From positions 620,001-684,000 of the forward strand of contig KV748219.1 in assembly GCA_001692895.1 (NCBI GenBank): DNA of 64,000 bases. The letters are read 5' to 3'. Position 1 is the first letter of the stretch. Each line of letters begins with the position of its first letter. Positions 12,937-24,011 of this stretch are shown one piece after another. Under the pieces are notes generated by a model that did not search any database, was not told the DNA's origin, and saw only the letters and a list, made by a program, of their open reading frames with translations. The DNA comes from Cenococcum geophilum 1.58. Taxonomy: Eukaryota > Ascomycota > Dothideomycetes > Gloniales > Gloniaceae. The position numbers and the translations under genes are program-made.

Positions 12937-13349
12937 CCATCTCCCTCCTCTTTATCTTCGTCCTTAAAGATTTAAAATATCTCTAAGTTGTTTACTAGAG
13001 GTGTAATATCCGTCTAATTAATTTGGTTAATATTATTACTTATTATACCTAAAGCAATTTCTTCTTTATACGCCTAACGTCGTGCCCGCACTATTACTGC
13101 AATATTATCTCTTAGTAAGATTATGCCGTCTCCGTGTTCTCGTTATTTAAAAGAGGGGTTAGTTTATATTACGTTGGCGAACCTATCTTTATAACAACCG
13201 TCCTTTTGCTTAGAGTGTACTAAAGTAAATATTTATTTATTCTATAACGTTTGCTTTACTTCTAATACTAAATATACGCGACCTATTACTCTTAATAGTC
13301 GTCTGGTTCCCTAATTAATTTGTCTTAGGGTCTTATATTTAATCTACTA

Positions 13350-13560
13350 CTATATAGCTAGATAGTGAACTGTTATAAGCCCTTACTAAGTTAAAACATT
13401 CCCGTGACGCGGAACAGAAGGCCCTAAATATTTAAATTGCGGCGTCTGCTCGTCTACTTTGTCTTAAAAAGGTTTATAAGAAGGTTTATTCTAAGGAGTA
13501 GAAACTTATAAAATAAGGTCTATAGAAACTAAGTAATAAAAAAACGGATTCTCCTCTAAT
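13350..13560 (+). other. antisense coiled-coil-like frame in Gypsy B
   Basis: On the strand opposite to pol this stretch reads as a Lys/Leu/Ala-rich helix-like protein, with the runs ALTKLKHSRDAEQKALN and IAASARLL. It is broken. The matching stretch of E (61663-61950) keeps the same spacing of residues although the DNA differs a lot. Function unknown. It could be an accessory protein made from an antisense transcript starting in or near the 3' LTR. Confidence 0.45.
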
Positions 13561-16500
13561 AGAGAAAGAAACAGATTTAAGTAGTTCGGTAACTGCTCTT
13601 CTTAGGTCCCCCTTAAGTAACTTATTCTTTAACAATTCTTTTTTATTAATGCTGCCTAACCTAATTTCTTTTAATACTCCTATACCTTTCCTATAGCGTT
13701 CTTTAAATTCTCTAGTAGCTCCTAGGTAGTCTTAGTGTAGCCTATCTACTTAACCTTATACTATATTTTATCGTTAATGTCCTTATAATTAACGATCTTT
13801 AAAACTTGCTATTTATCTTCTTCTTGTCCTCTATACGTGTCTGCTTTATAAACCGGTAGCTTAACATTCCTATATACTAGCTCTAGTATTACAATGTGCT
13901 GTATAGGGTAGATCTTCATTTTAGCTAGTAGGTTTAACTTAAACATAACCGGTGAAATCCTCTATATAATTTTAAAAGGTCCTAGTCTAACATAGTCTAA
14001 TTTCTTACTTAGTTGTCAACTCTTAAAATTTTTATATAGTAGCTATACTTTATCTCCCTCCTTAAGATCTAGTCCCTTAGATCTCTTAGCATTATAGTAC
14101 CTTTTTATTCTCTGCTATACTACCTTAGCTGTCTCTATAAGGTCTATATAAAGATTTATTAAATCCTTTATTTTTTCTTTAGCTATACTACTCGTTTTCT
14201 TTATTTACTGTGGTAATAATAATGTTCTTAGCTTATATCCATAATTTGCCTTAAATAGTAATATGCCTATTCCTTTTTAAGGTGTTATATTATATGCAAA
14301 CTATATAACTAATAATAGCGATACCCAATTGTTCTATATATAATTGATATAATACCTTAGATATTGTTCTAGTGTCTAGTTTAATCTTTCCGTTTAACCG
14401 TCTATTTATAGATAATATATAGTGGAAGTTGCTGCTTAAACTCCTTACTTCGCTAAAAACACTTCCTAAAATACTGCTACGAATCTTAGATCTCTATCCG
14501 ATATAATCTTGCTTAGTGCTTTATATCTTATAAATACTTCTTTAATATAGATTCTAGCGACATCTTCCGCTGAGATTTCTTCTATATATGCTATAAAGTA
14601 TCCCCACTTTATAAGCTTATCCACTATTACTAAGATCGCGTTATAATCTTATCCGGTAATAGGGTCCTTTAATTTTAGCAACTTAATAATAAAGTCCTAT
14701 AATATAACCTCCCATAGTCTCTTTAGTATTTCGATAGGTTATAGCCCTCTATATAGCTTATACCTCGTCAGTTTATTCCTTTAGCAATCTAAATATTCCT
14801 TTATAACTTTTCTGGCTATTCTCCAGATTTTGTTAATAATGTATTCCTTCTAGAGTCTTAACACTAAGCCCGTAGCCCTATTATGTCCTTAAATTAGTCC
14901 CTTATAGAAGTCTTCTATAAACTACTTTACTATACTTCTTAGGATATACTTTACTTCTTAATTTTCGTATATATCCGTTTATAGATCTTCTAGCTATACT
15001 TTTAGAATTCTTTATACCTAAAAGCTTTCTAGTATTTTGTAGACTTTCTCTAGTTTATTATCTTTTTAAGTTGCTATAATTTTCGGATAATTATACCTAA
15101 TCAATTTATCTATATCTTTTCGCAATAAAGCCCCTAATAGCTTTTCCTTATTTTATAGTTTAGCTTTACGGCTTAGAGCATCTGCCCGCGTATTATCTAT
15201 ACCTTTAGTATACTAAATCTTAAAATAGTATTCCGTAAGCATCTCTGCCCATCTAACCTGTCTTTAGTTAAGTTTCTTCATTATTAGGAATCCTGTTAGG
15301 TTCTTATAATCCGTCTTAACTATAAATAGTTTCTTTATGCCTTATAAGAATGCCCTCTATTCCTTTAATACTGTAACTATACCTAATAACTCCTTATTAT
15401 AGATGTTATAGTTTAGCTCTAGTAGTATTATCTTCCAACTATAGTATACTACTAGGTACTATTTATCTTAATGCCTTTATATAAAGCACGCCCCTAGTGT
15501 ATAGTCTAATGCATCTATCTCTATAACCGTCTCTAGTCCTAATTAATAGATTTTAAAAACTGGTTCCTAGGTAAATAACTCTTTAACTTTCTTAAAGAGT
15601 TCTCTTTACTTCTCTCCCTATGCCCATAGTTCTTCTTTCTTTATTAACCGCGTAAATAGCTTAATGTCCTTTAACTACTGCGCTATAAACCTTCTATAGT
15701 AATTGTAAAACCCTAGAAACAATCTTAACTATATAACGTTCTCTAGTTCCTACCAATTTACTATAGCCTTGATCTTTTTTAGATTTATACTAAGTTAGCC
15801 TAGTTTAATAATAAATTAAACAAAATTGGTCTTTCTAGTAAAGAACTTATATTTCTTAATTACTACTAGTATCTATTCTTCCTATAGTCTCTTTAAAACC
15901 CATTTAACGTATTCCCCGTATTCTTCCTTAGTTATTAAGTAGATAATAATATTATTAAAATATACTATAATAAATTCATCCAAGTATTCTCCTAATATAT
16001 TATTAATATATTTCTAGAACGTTGCTAGTGCGTTTATAAGCCTAAATTATATAACTAATAGTTTATATAGTCCTTCCTTTAACCTAAAGGCTGCCTTTTA
16101 TTCGTTGCCTTCCTTAATCCTAATCTAATGGTACGCCTATCTCAAATCTATCTTTATAAAGATTTGCGCATTACCTATCCTGTCTTAGATTTCGCTAATT
16201 AAGGGTAAAAAATACCTATCCTTCCTAGTAATGCTGTTTAACTGTCTATAGTTAATACATAGCCTTAGTTTACCATTTTTCTTTAGTACGAATAGTACTG
16301 GATAACCCGCTAATAATTGCGATGGTCTAATATATCCCTTTTATAGATTTTCCTAAATAAACTCTTTTAGCGCTCTACCTTCTTCTTCGGTAAGCTTATA
16401 GATTAGAAAGAACTTTAGACTTATCCCTGGTTTTAATTCTATCTTATAATCCTATACTACATATTCTAATAGCTTTTCACTTTCTGGTAACTATAGTTTT

Positions 16501-19500
16501 TTGCCATACTTGTAGTATCTCTTTGGTATATAACTTAGTCCTTTTTCTATTTTTTTATAGGTTGCTCCTACTTGGTACTATACTAACTTGGCTTATTATC
16601 GTATCTTATAGCATTAAGTATCTCTAATATCGACCTGACCTATAATTTAATCGATCCTTAGATTATATTCCTATAACTAAGGTATACCTAATACTGCCTC
16701 GTCCCGTCCTAATGGTAGGATATTAAAAGACATCTTAATTTGTCTTCCTTTAATAGTTATCTAAATAGGTCCTATTTTAAGATTAATAATCCCTCCTCTA
16801 TAGGTTATTAGATCCCCTAAAATCGTAACTAATAGGTAAAGTTGCTCCTTTTATCTATAAGCTAGTCCTATTCTCTTAACTACTACTAGTAAGATATAGT
16901 TTTGTATTACTCTACTATCTATTAGCGCTTTAAACTACTAATCTTACTAATTAATTTATAAATTTAGGTATTGTCCTTAAATTCCTTTAAGGGTCTAAGG
17001 CTCTACCACTAGCTCCCTCTAGTCCTATAGGCCTCTACTTTTCCTAACTATTGGCTGCTTAATCCTAGTGCACTTGGCTTACTTTTTAGCCAATGCCTAG
17101 TTCGCTTTTTATCTTTAATATACTATAGACACGTATTTTCTAGGCATTCCCACCACTATCGTCTGTCTAAGTATTCTTCCGTAAGAAATCTTCCTAGTTA
17201 AAGTACTACGCTTCCTTCCTCTTAGACCTCTACTAGATGCCATCTATATATATATTTGGCATTCCTATACTATTACTTATTTATTATCCAGTACATTCTT
17301 ATAGGGTATTTCCAATTCTTTTCCTTTGGATTCTTATATATTTTGTATATATCGTTTATACACGCAATCTATAATAACGTGTAGTATACTAGGTGCTTTA
17401 GGTTAACTCTTAGCTTATTTTTATCCCTAAGTTTAAACCTTTGTCGTGCTAATCTAAACGTTATAACTTTATTCACAGGTACTAAGATGCGTCTCTCGCT
17501 TCTTTAGTCCTCTAAACATTCCTTTAGATCCTTTAATATTATAATTAAGGCTCCTTTAATATACGTTATAGCCTTTTCTATAATTGGGTAGTCTTAAATA
17601 ACTTTTTTATCCAACTACATATAGAAATCTTCCCACTTATCATTATGCCTTTGCCTATACTACTTTTAGTACAGCTACTAGAGTGTATACGGTCTATTTA
17701 TAAGAAAGTATCTTCTTATTACTATATTATAATAGCCCTTTATATATTGTTTTTCGAACCTAGTTAGAATCCCTAGATCCTTTTCACTTTCCAGTTTAAT
17801 AAGCCACTTAGCTCTTAGTATGCCTGCTCTTAACCTATTAGTAATTCTTTATACTAGTGCTCTGTCCTTTATACGTCCTAATATACTAGATCTCTTATCT
17901 AGTTTTTGTTCTTACTATATAATAATTCTTTGCCTAAACTCTTCTATAGTTTCTTTTAGTTTACGCCTTGCGCTTTAATCCTTAAAGTTATCTTACTTCT
18001 TAATCCTAGTATCGAACTTTTGATCTTTAGGCTAAACACTACATTCCCCTAGTAAGTCTTCTAGGTCTATATATCTATCTCCTAGTCTAACTGCTATTTA
18101 TATTACAGATTCTCTAATCTATAAAGAAGCTTCTTGCCTCTTATCTATAGGTGCCCTTATTTATACTCTAAAATCTTAGTCCCTTAGATTTTTTAATCCT
18201 GAGCTTACTTCTAACTTAAGCTTAGCTCCTGCCTTAGTTTAACTAGGCGTCTGTAGTGTTCTTATCTCGTTTTAAGAGTCTTAAATCTTACTTATCTTGT
18301 CTTAAGAGTCTTATATATATGGGAAACTTTATCCTAAGCTTATTTATATATTTCTGAACTAAGCTACTACCCTACTCTATCGGTTTTCGTCCATTATAGG
18401 TCCTAGGGTATGCCTTATCTTGTCTTAAGAATCTTAGTTGTCTTTTATCTTATCTTAAGAATCTTAAGCCTTTAGCCTTTTGCCTTTATTGAGTGCTAAA
18501 GTAGTTTACTGTTCTACTTCTCTTATATCTTATAAAGCGATAGACATTATATCTAATGGGGTTTCGATCCCTACTAATGTTCCTTATTCTATAGTGGAAT
18601 TATCCTCTACCTCTAGTATAACATCTCTAAGGTCTACTTGCTCCTAATAAGCGGCCCTTATTGCCTTATCATTATAGAATATTTCGCTTAGGTTAAATTT
18701 ATCGTCCTTAATATCTAATCTGCGAACTAGTTTATTAGTTCCTCTATATCCTATAGGTGCTGGCTCTTATAGCTAATAGCTTACGCTATACTTAGCGTCC
18801 TTATAAATTTAGTATACGTTATTATAACAAAACGCAAAACTTCTAATTAAACATTCTTTTGTTCCTCACAGCATATTGTTATCCCTCTATATGTGTATGT
18901 TATCTGCTAGTCTTATACCCTTTACTACGTAGTGACTCTGCCCACTTCTATAGTCTTTAACGTAATAACCCTGTTTTCTGTAATTTATATAAGCTCCTTT
19001 TTTAAACCATTTCTCTTACTATAGAGTCCGCCTAAATGTCTTCTGCTGTTAAGATCCCTAATTTAGCCTTTACTCCTTAGACCTTTAATTACTTAATCCT
19101 TATCCTCTAGGTTTCTATAGTTTACTCTATCTCTTATAGGCTTCTTTAGTACTACTTAGGTCTATTAGCTCTGCGCTATACCATAGTTTCTAACTTAGCT
19201 TTTGTTATTGCGTATTCTACGCCTTATATAACTATAGAACTCTATCCTAACCTCTCTTAGCCTATTCCCTTTAGTAGATCTAATTGTTAATCTTAATTAC
19301 CTAATCTATTAGTTCCTTTAGGGTGTCCGCATCTTCTATTAGAATAATTACGTCTTAAACTTTAGCCTTAAGTCCCTGTTTATACTATGCCATAAGCGCC
19401 CTATTATTCCACTCTACTTATATTACTAGTGTCTGGAACTATATTATATACTTAATTGCTAAAGTTCGTTATATGAGGTTCTAGAGTTTTCTTTCCGCTA

Positions 19501-20037
19501 TAGTTATTTCTTCCGGGTCTCTAAATATCTGCGTAAGTTATTCTGCAAATCCTTCCTAACTTAAGAATATAAATCGCATATCTTGGTTAGTGGTCGTCAT
19601 TCCGTTTGCCTGTATTTTTATAAAGTAAGGTTTAAACCACTTAAGTGCTTTTCCTAATAAGAATAGTCCTATATAGGCTATCCGATCTACGGGTATAGGT
19701 AACTTTACTCCCTCCTATAAGACCTTAAAGTGTATTTATATAAGAAATCCTTTAAGCTTTAACCTCTCTCCTATAAATCTCTTAATTAATAATAGCTTAA
19801 TCTTTGCTGCTCCTATCCCGTTAAGTCTTTTTTCTAACACTATATTATTAGCTATTAGCTAGTTAACTATTTCCTATAGCTGTCCGACCGTTACAGGTTG
19901 CTATAAGTTAGTATCTACCATACTAGTATCACCTTCTGTCCTTAAAGTAGTTGCTGCCGTTAATAGCGTCGTGGTGGCTGCTTTTGGTGGTATATTATTT
20001 AACTTCTTATATTAATACTATAACTAGGTAGTAATTA

Positions 20038-20462
20038 TATAACGGAACCTTATAGCAAGAACTACAATAGGCTCGTTATTAGGCTAGGTGTGTAGGAAAT
20101 GCAAGTATAAAAGTTAAGAACGTAATAATAACTGGTGGAGTAATTGCCTAATAGATTAACTCTAATTATATTCTAAGAATCACTATAAAGAAGGAACTAT
20201 CTAGGTAGGGACTGAGGGTCCTTAAATACATAACCGTACTTCTATGAAATCCTTCTTATACGTAATATACGTCTTATACGTAAGGTATATAAGTTCCTCT
20301 CGTTCCTCTCGTTTAATACATAGCATATTATATAACCTTAGTTACTATTCCTCGTCATATAGTTCTATTGGCTCTATTCTGGACCGTGCCTAAATTAACT
20401 AACTAGCTTCTTCCATCTCTTCTCCAAGTAGTCGTAATATTGTACTTAAAGCGTCCGTAACA
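20038..20462 (-). repeat. 5' LTR of Gypsy B
   Basis: 425 bp, paired with 12512-12936. Differences are mostly C/T and G/A. It is followed by AATAATGC. Confidence 0.92.
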
Positions 20463-20625
20463 AATAATGCCCCCCCCTTTAAAAAGGGTTGTCCCTAATC
20501 CTTTATATACTTAGGCCTTAATAAAACCCTATAAAAACCTTAATAAGGAAAAAATCAGAAGGGAAAGAGCATTCTAATTTTGCGCATAGAGAGATAGGTA
20601 GTACACTTGCGCGAAGATATTAAGG

Positions 20626-20648
20626 AACTTTAACCGCCGGTTAAAGTT
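20626..20648. repeat. palindrome 1 copy in element C
   Basis: Arms AACTTTAACCG and CGGTTAAAGTT surround one central base (C here). It is followed by GTCTAATTGG. Other copies: 41755-41777 (in D3), 52841-52863 (in G), 63713-63735 (in C'). Confidence 0.85.
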
Positions 20649-20696
20649 GTCTAATTGGTTAGATTTGGCTTGCTAAAACTTCCCTATATTTCACTA

Positions 20697-20744
20697 AGCT
20701 AATAGTAATTTTATATACCCGGTATAGAAAATCCTAATTAGTCT
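20697..20744. repeat. palindrome 2 copy in element C
   Basis: A near-palindrome built on GATTTTCTAT and ATAGAAAATC arms with about 5-7 central bases, extended by AGCYAATAGC on the left and CYTRATTRGT on the right. Other copies: 51366-51412 (F), 52710-52757 (G), 63784-63831 (C'). Confidence 0.82.
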
Positions 20745-20845
20745 ATTTAATAGGTAGAGCTAGTAGCTTAATACTATTGTCTAAATTTAGTAGATAAGAA
20801 ATATTCCAAAAGCTCGCTTATGTAGGTAGGTCGCTAGTACCTCAT

Positions 20846-21064
20846 AGGTAGGTTATAGGTTATTCGCATATAGCCAGATTTATAAACAGTAAGGCTGTAT
20901 ACCAGTTAAACCCGCCACTAACCCTTACTTTAGCCTTACGCTATACCGGCGTAGCGCCGTATATACTTTACGGGTAAGTTATAGGTTACTTATATGCAGC
21001 CAGATTAGGATAGTAGGGCTGTATACCTGTTAAACCCGCCGCTAACCCTTACTTTAGCCTTGCG
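20846..21064. repeat. tandem duplication in element C
   Basis: Two units of about 100 bp each run from GTAGGTTATAGGTTA or similar to TAACCCTTACTTTAGCCTT. The first unit is also present at the right edge of the window in C'. Confidence 0.75.
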
Positions 21065-21853
21065 CGTTCTCTACCTAGTATATACATAGAATGGTATATA
21101 AGTTATATCTTAGCAGCAGCGCTTGCTTTTCGCTTACGCTTTAGCTGCAAGGCTAAGTAGTAGTATACTAGTTTTGTGAAACGGTCTATAAGGATAAAGA
21201 GGTGTCTTAGCCTTAGGGAGATCTATAACAGTTAAGTAAGTAATACTACTAGGCTCGTATAGGGGCCTTAGGGGCTGCAGCTTACTATAAGGTATATAGC
21301 GGTGCGATTTAAGCGTTAGTAGGTATTATAGTACTTAGGTATTTACGGAGGTCCTTAATAAGGCCAGACCTTATCATGCCTTAGGAGTCCTTAAGTGTTA
21401 CTAGCAAGAGCTCGCCCTTAGGTAGTCACGTGTAGAGCATATAAAGGCGTCCCTTATACTCCATAGATAGACTAGTAACTTAGGGGTATTCCGTAAGCCG
21501 TTTCAGCTAAGGTAGCTACTACTACCACTTACTATGGCACGAGGCTCTGCGCAAAGCTAGTGCCAGTGAAGTAACTCGCAGGGTTGTCGCGGGGGACCGT
21601 TGCCTAGGCCAAGGGTCTAGCGCCATAGGTTAGTTAAAGTTTTAGTGAGAATGGCAAGACGCTCCGGTCCGCCGGCGCCAGGTTATCGGTGTAGTAGCAC
21701 TAAAACCGCCTACAAGGTCTATAACCCGCAACTTTTATATAGCATTAAGGGTTGATTTGGCACCTATTGTTGTATTAAGCACGTAGGAGGACTTTACCTT
21801 GGGGCGTATCCATCGCGATATGTACCACAATGCGTTCCTTTTCTCCCCATCTA

Positions 21854-22115
21854 GCGTCGGGTCGCGATGCGCCTGCGCAAGGTGTACGTTCAGGGGTATA
21901 CGGTATCCGAATCTGACGTTAGGTCGCGATGTCCTGCGCACGATGTGCGTTCAGGGTATGCGGTGTCCTGGTCTTAGCATCTGACGTCAGGTCGCGATAT
22001 ACCTGCGCACGATGTGCGTTTAGGGTATGCGGTGTCCTCGTCTCGTTCTTTGACGTCGGGTCGCGATGCGCCTACGCAAGGTGTGCGTTCAGGGGTATGC
22101 GTTATCCTAGTCTTG
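21854..22115. repeat. minisatellite in element C, four units of 61-69 bp
   Basis: Units start at 21854, 21915, 21983 and 22052, each with GACGTYRGGTCGCGAT or a close form, then GCGCACGATGTGCGTT or GCGCAAGGTGTGCGTT. G+C is far above the surroundings. The open frames that cross it are by-products of the repeat. Confidence 0.85.
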
Positions 22116-22129
22116 GGTGGCTTGCTACC

Positions 22130-23268
22130 AGTGATCTTTACTACAGCTGCTATCTGCGTTCCTCGTGTGAGTTATATACGTAGCGCCAGTGTCCGGGGGG
22201 TCCTCTGAGCCATCTAGCTGTTGAGTAGTCTCCCCGGGAGTTTGGTTAGGAAAGCGTCGCCTTCCTAAGGTTCTGTCCTCTAAACCTAATCCTACAGAGC
22301 TTAAGGTACGACCGCGCTTTAAACGCAAGGATTTACTACTACCAACTACGCAATCTTCCGTAAGCTTTATAGTGTTAAGTAGTTACTCTATATAGCGGAT
22401 TTCTGCGAAGAGGTCCTTAGCGGTTCTCACCCATGCAGCAAAGTTTTGGCGGAAGAGCTCTGCTTATAGGTAGGTTGGGAGGCGTAAGAACTAAAAGTCT
22501 ACCTATTAATTAGGGTTGATAAAAGGGGTGTATAAGAAGAGGTCCTCTAAGCTACGTATATGGGCTAAGAAGGTGTTAAACTTCTAGTTCTCCTTTATTA
22601 CAGTTATATAGTATATAGTAGCATTTTTAAAGCGTCTTACTATAGGGTTCTTAATCTGGTCTTGTACTATAGTCTTAAGTTCGTCCTATAGTAGAGGACC
22701 TTTATCTTTGGCGCCTAGGCGGCGATATACTAGTTAGGCGACTATCTTCTCTTTTATAAGACCTTTAATGGCCTAGCGCGTACGTTGCTCGCAGTTGTAG
22801 TTAGTGTTATAGATCTTAAATTAATTCTTAATTGCGGCAATCTACCGGTTAAACTTCTATTAAGTAGTGCCACTAATATTAGGCGGTAACTTCTTAACTA
22901 GGGCGTCGAGATTTGTTTGTTATATACGTTCGCTGCGCGACTTATACTCTTCGCTAGAGAGATAACAGGAGAGCTTTATTAAATTAATAATGCTCCGTAA
23001 GTTAGCTATTTTATTAGCCAGCTCATCTAGCTCCTTTAGGTCAGTAGTATTTAGTAGGACGCTAGTAACCTTACTAAGCTCCTATTAAGCCTAGGTATAT
23101 AAGTCAAACTGGTCTCTAGCGTTCGTAGATATCTGATTGTCTTGAGATTCGGAAGGTCGCGTAGATTCTGCTGATGTGCTTCTAGCACTAGACCCTGAGG
23201 CGTTCTGCCGTCGTGTCGTAGGCGTGTTGCCGTCGAGCGTAGGCGTTGATCTTGTCTTCGGAGGCATC
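22130..23268 (-). pseudogene. gag-like gene of element C, fossil
   Basis: The frame starts at the ATG 23266-23268 with MPPKTRSTPTLDGNTPTTRR, a basic and Ser/Thr-rich N-terminus of the sort seen in retroelement Gag proteins. A helical, capsid-like stretch follows to about 22130. No zinc knuckle is evident. The first part is open and little mutated; the rest is broken. Assignment as gag rests on position after the 5' LTR and composition, not on a recognised domain. Confidence 0.5.
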
Positions 23269-23319
23269 GTGGAAGGATTAAACCGGCTATCCTCCCAAAG
23301 GGATTGGTAAGGATTCGAA

Positions 23320-23535
23320 TGTAAGGTGAGGATGTGGATAGGGAGTCCAATGATAGAACAATAGGTATATTGTATAGACAGAGACGAATCCTTAAGGGAG
23401 AAGGAGGAGTCTGAGGTGCGAGGTAAGGAAGGGGTTTCCCTAGGCACGTGCAGAGCACGTGCCTCACAGGCGAGTCGCATGCGAGTCGCCTGTGCCTCGC
23501 AGCTATATAACTATATACTCAGGTTTCACCTGACA
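23320..23535 (-). repeat. 5' LTR of element C
   Basis: 216 bp beginning TGTAAGGTGAGG and ending CACCTGACA. It is much less mutated than its partner and is followed by TCTAT. Confidence 0.88.
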
Positions 23536-24011
23536 TCTATGCTATCTTTAGTGTCCTATCCCACTCGTCTTAGCTAGGATTACTATACTATTTAATATTA
23601 TTACTATAATTGTATAGATTATTATATCTAATTATTAAAGCATAGATATTCCTTTACAACTTCTAATATATTAGCAACTGTAGAGTCTGTTCGGCTAACT
23701 GATAATAACTTCCGAATATTTATTTCTCAGTCGCAACCTATTTCTTCCTCACTGCCTACGCCTCTCTAGCAAGTAATGGTAACAGATACGACGGTTTATA
23801 TGCCGTTTGCGACAATCTTCACCTACATAAGTGTTTTAATCGGAGCCATTTCCTGCGCTCTGATGCAGTCGGGAGGAGAGGCTGTTGCTTGTGTGACCTG
23901 ATAGTTAGAAGGATCGTAGCAGAGATTACTGTCCCTTTGTGGATATAAAAGAAAGCCACGTCATCAAAACACCATCGATTCATTCAACTCCTCAATTTTG
24001 AGTGATCCCCA
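23536..24011. other. intergenic DNA between element C and the kinase gene
   Basis: This is the 3' side of the kinase gene. Base composition climbs from AT-rich, RIP-like DNA (23536-23700) to normal G+C by about 23750. It should contain the kinase 3' untranslated region on the minus strand. A TATAAAAG at 23944-23951 is probably chance. No terminator motif can be assigned. Confidence 0.5.
23776..23901 (+). CDS. possible 41-residue ORF with one hydrophobic segment
   Basis: The ATG at 23776 opens a short frame in normal-GC DNA, ending at TGA 23899-23901. The product begins MVTDTTVYMPFATIF and contains a hydrophobic run suited to one membrane span (about residues 8-30). It lies tail-to-tail with the kinase gene. 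I do not recognise it. It may be chance, a remnant, or an exon of a gene destroyed by element C, whose LTR ends 240 bp upstream. Confidence 0.15.
   Translation: MVTDTTVYMPFATIFTYISVLIGAISCALMQSGGEAVACVT

Larger units (their letters stand above)
12512..20462 (-). mobile_element. Ty3/Gypsy chromovirus B, complete outline, fossil
   Basis: Two 425-bp LTRs (12512-12936 and 20038-20462; TGTAACGG...CCGTAACA on the plus strand) enclose a 7.1-kb interior read on the minus strand. Flanks share AATAATGC (12504-12511 and 20463-20470); the duplication is probably AATGC plus chance matches. Parts from the 5' end: gag with a knuckle near 18960-19000, a long spacer of unclear identity (about 17000-18900), reverse transcriptase (about 16390-15740), RNase H (about 15500-15200), integrase (about 14830-14150), chromodomain (about 13840-13650), a 3' region, and a polypurine tract at 12937-12953. 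It is inserted exactly at the LTR/polypurine junction of element C. Very many breaks. Confidence 0.92.
20471..21853. other. 3' non-coding part of element C
   Basis: No gene is seen. It contains the pyrimidine tract next to the 3' end, palindrome 1 (20626-20648), palindrome 2 (20697-20744) and a tandem duplication of about 100 bp (about 20846-20943 and 20961-21064), all shared with the copy at 63548-64000. The stretch 21530-21830 is GC-richer. Confidence 0.7.
12292..23535 (-). mobile_element. gag-only LTR retroelement C, split by Gypsy B, fossil
   Basis: LTRs of 216 bp (12292-12507 and 23320-23535) and the target duplication TCTAT (12287-12291, 23536-23540) bound it. With B removed it is about 3.3 kb. 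On the minus strand: 5' LTR at the right, a gag-like frame starting at 23268 (MPPKTRSTP..., continuing to about 22130), a minisatellite, about 1.3 kb without a gene, a polypurine tract seen as C8 on the plus strand just past 20470, and the 3' LTR. I find no protease, reverse transcriptase or integrase, so it looks like a gag-bearing non-autonomous element. A second copy is at 63323-64000. It is broken; the end beside the kinase gene is the least damaged. Confidence 0.82.

Noticed and set aside
17000-18900. A second gag or captured host gene in Gypsy B
   Set aside because: The region is collinear in A and too decayed to tell a spacer domain from an extra gene, so no claim is made.
20463-20520. 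Poly-C run as a sequencing artefact
   Set aside because: The same run recurs at 63550 in the same context and fits the polypurine tract of a minus-strand element.
21735-22328. A cluster of overlapping open frames on both strands
   Set aside because: They follow from the GC-rich minisatellite in element C and have repeat-derived sequence.
23944-23951. TATAAAAG as a promoter for a plus-strand gene
   Set aside because: The only plus-strand frames downstream are antisense to the kinase.
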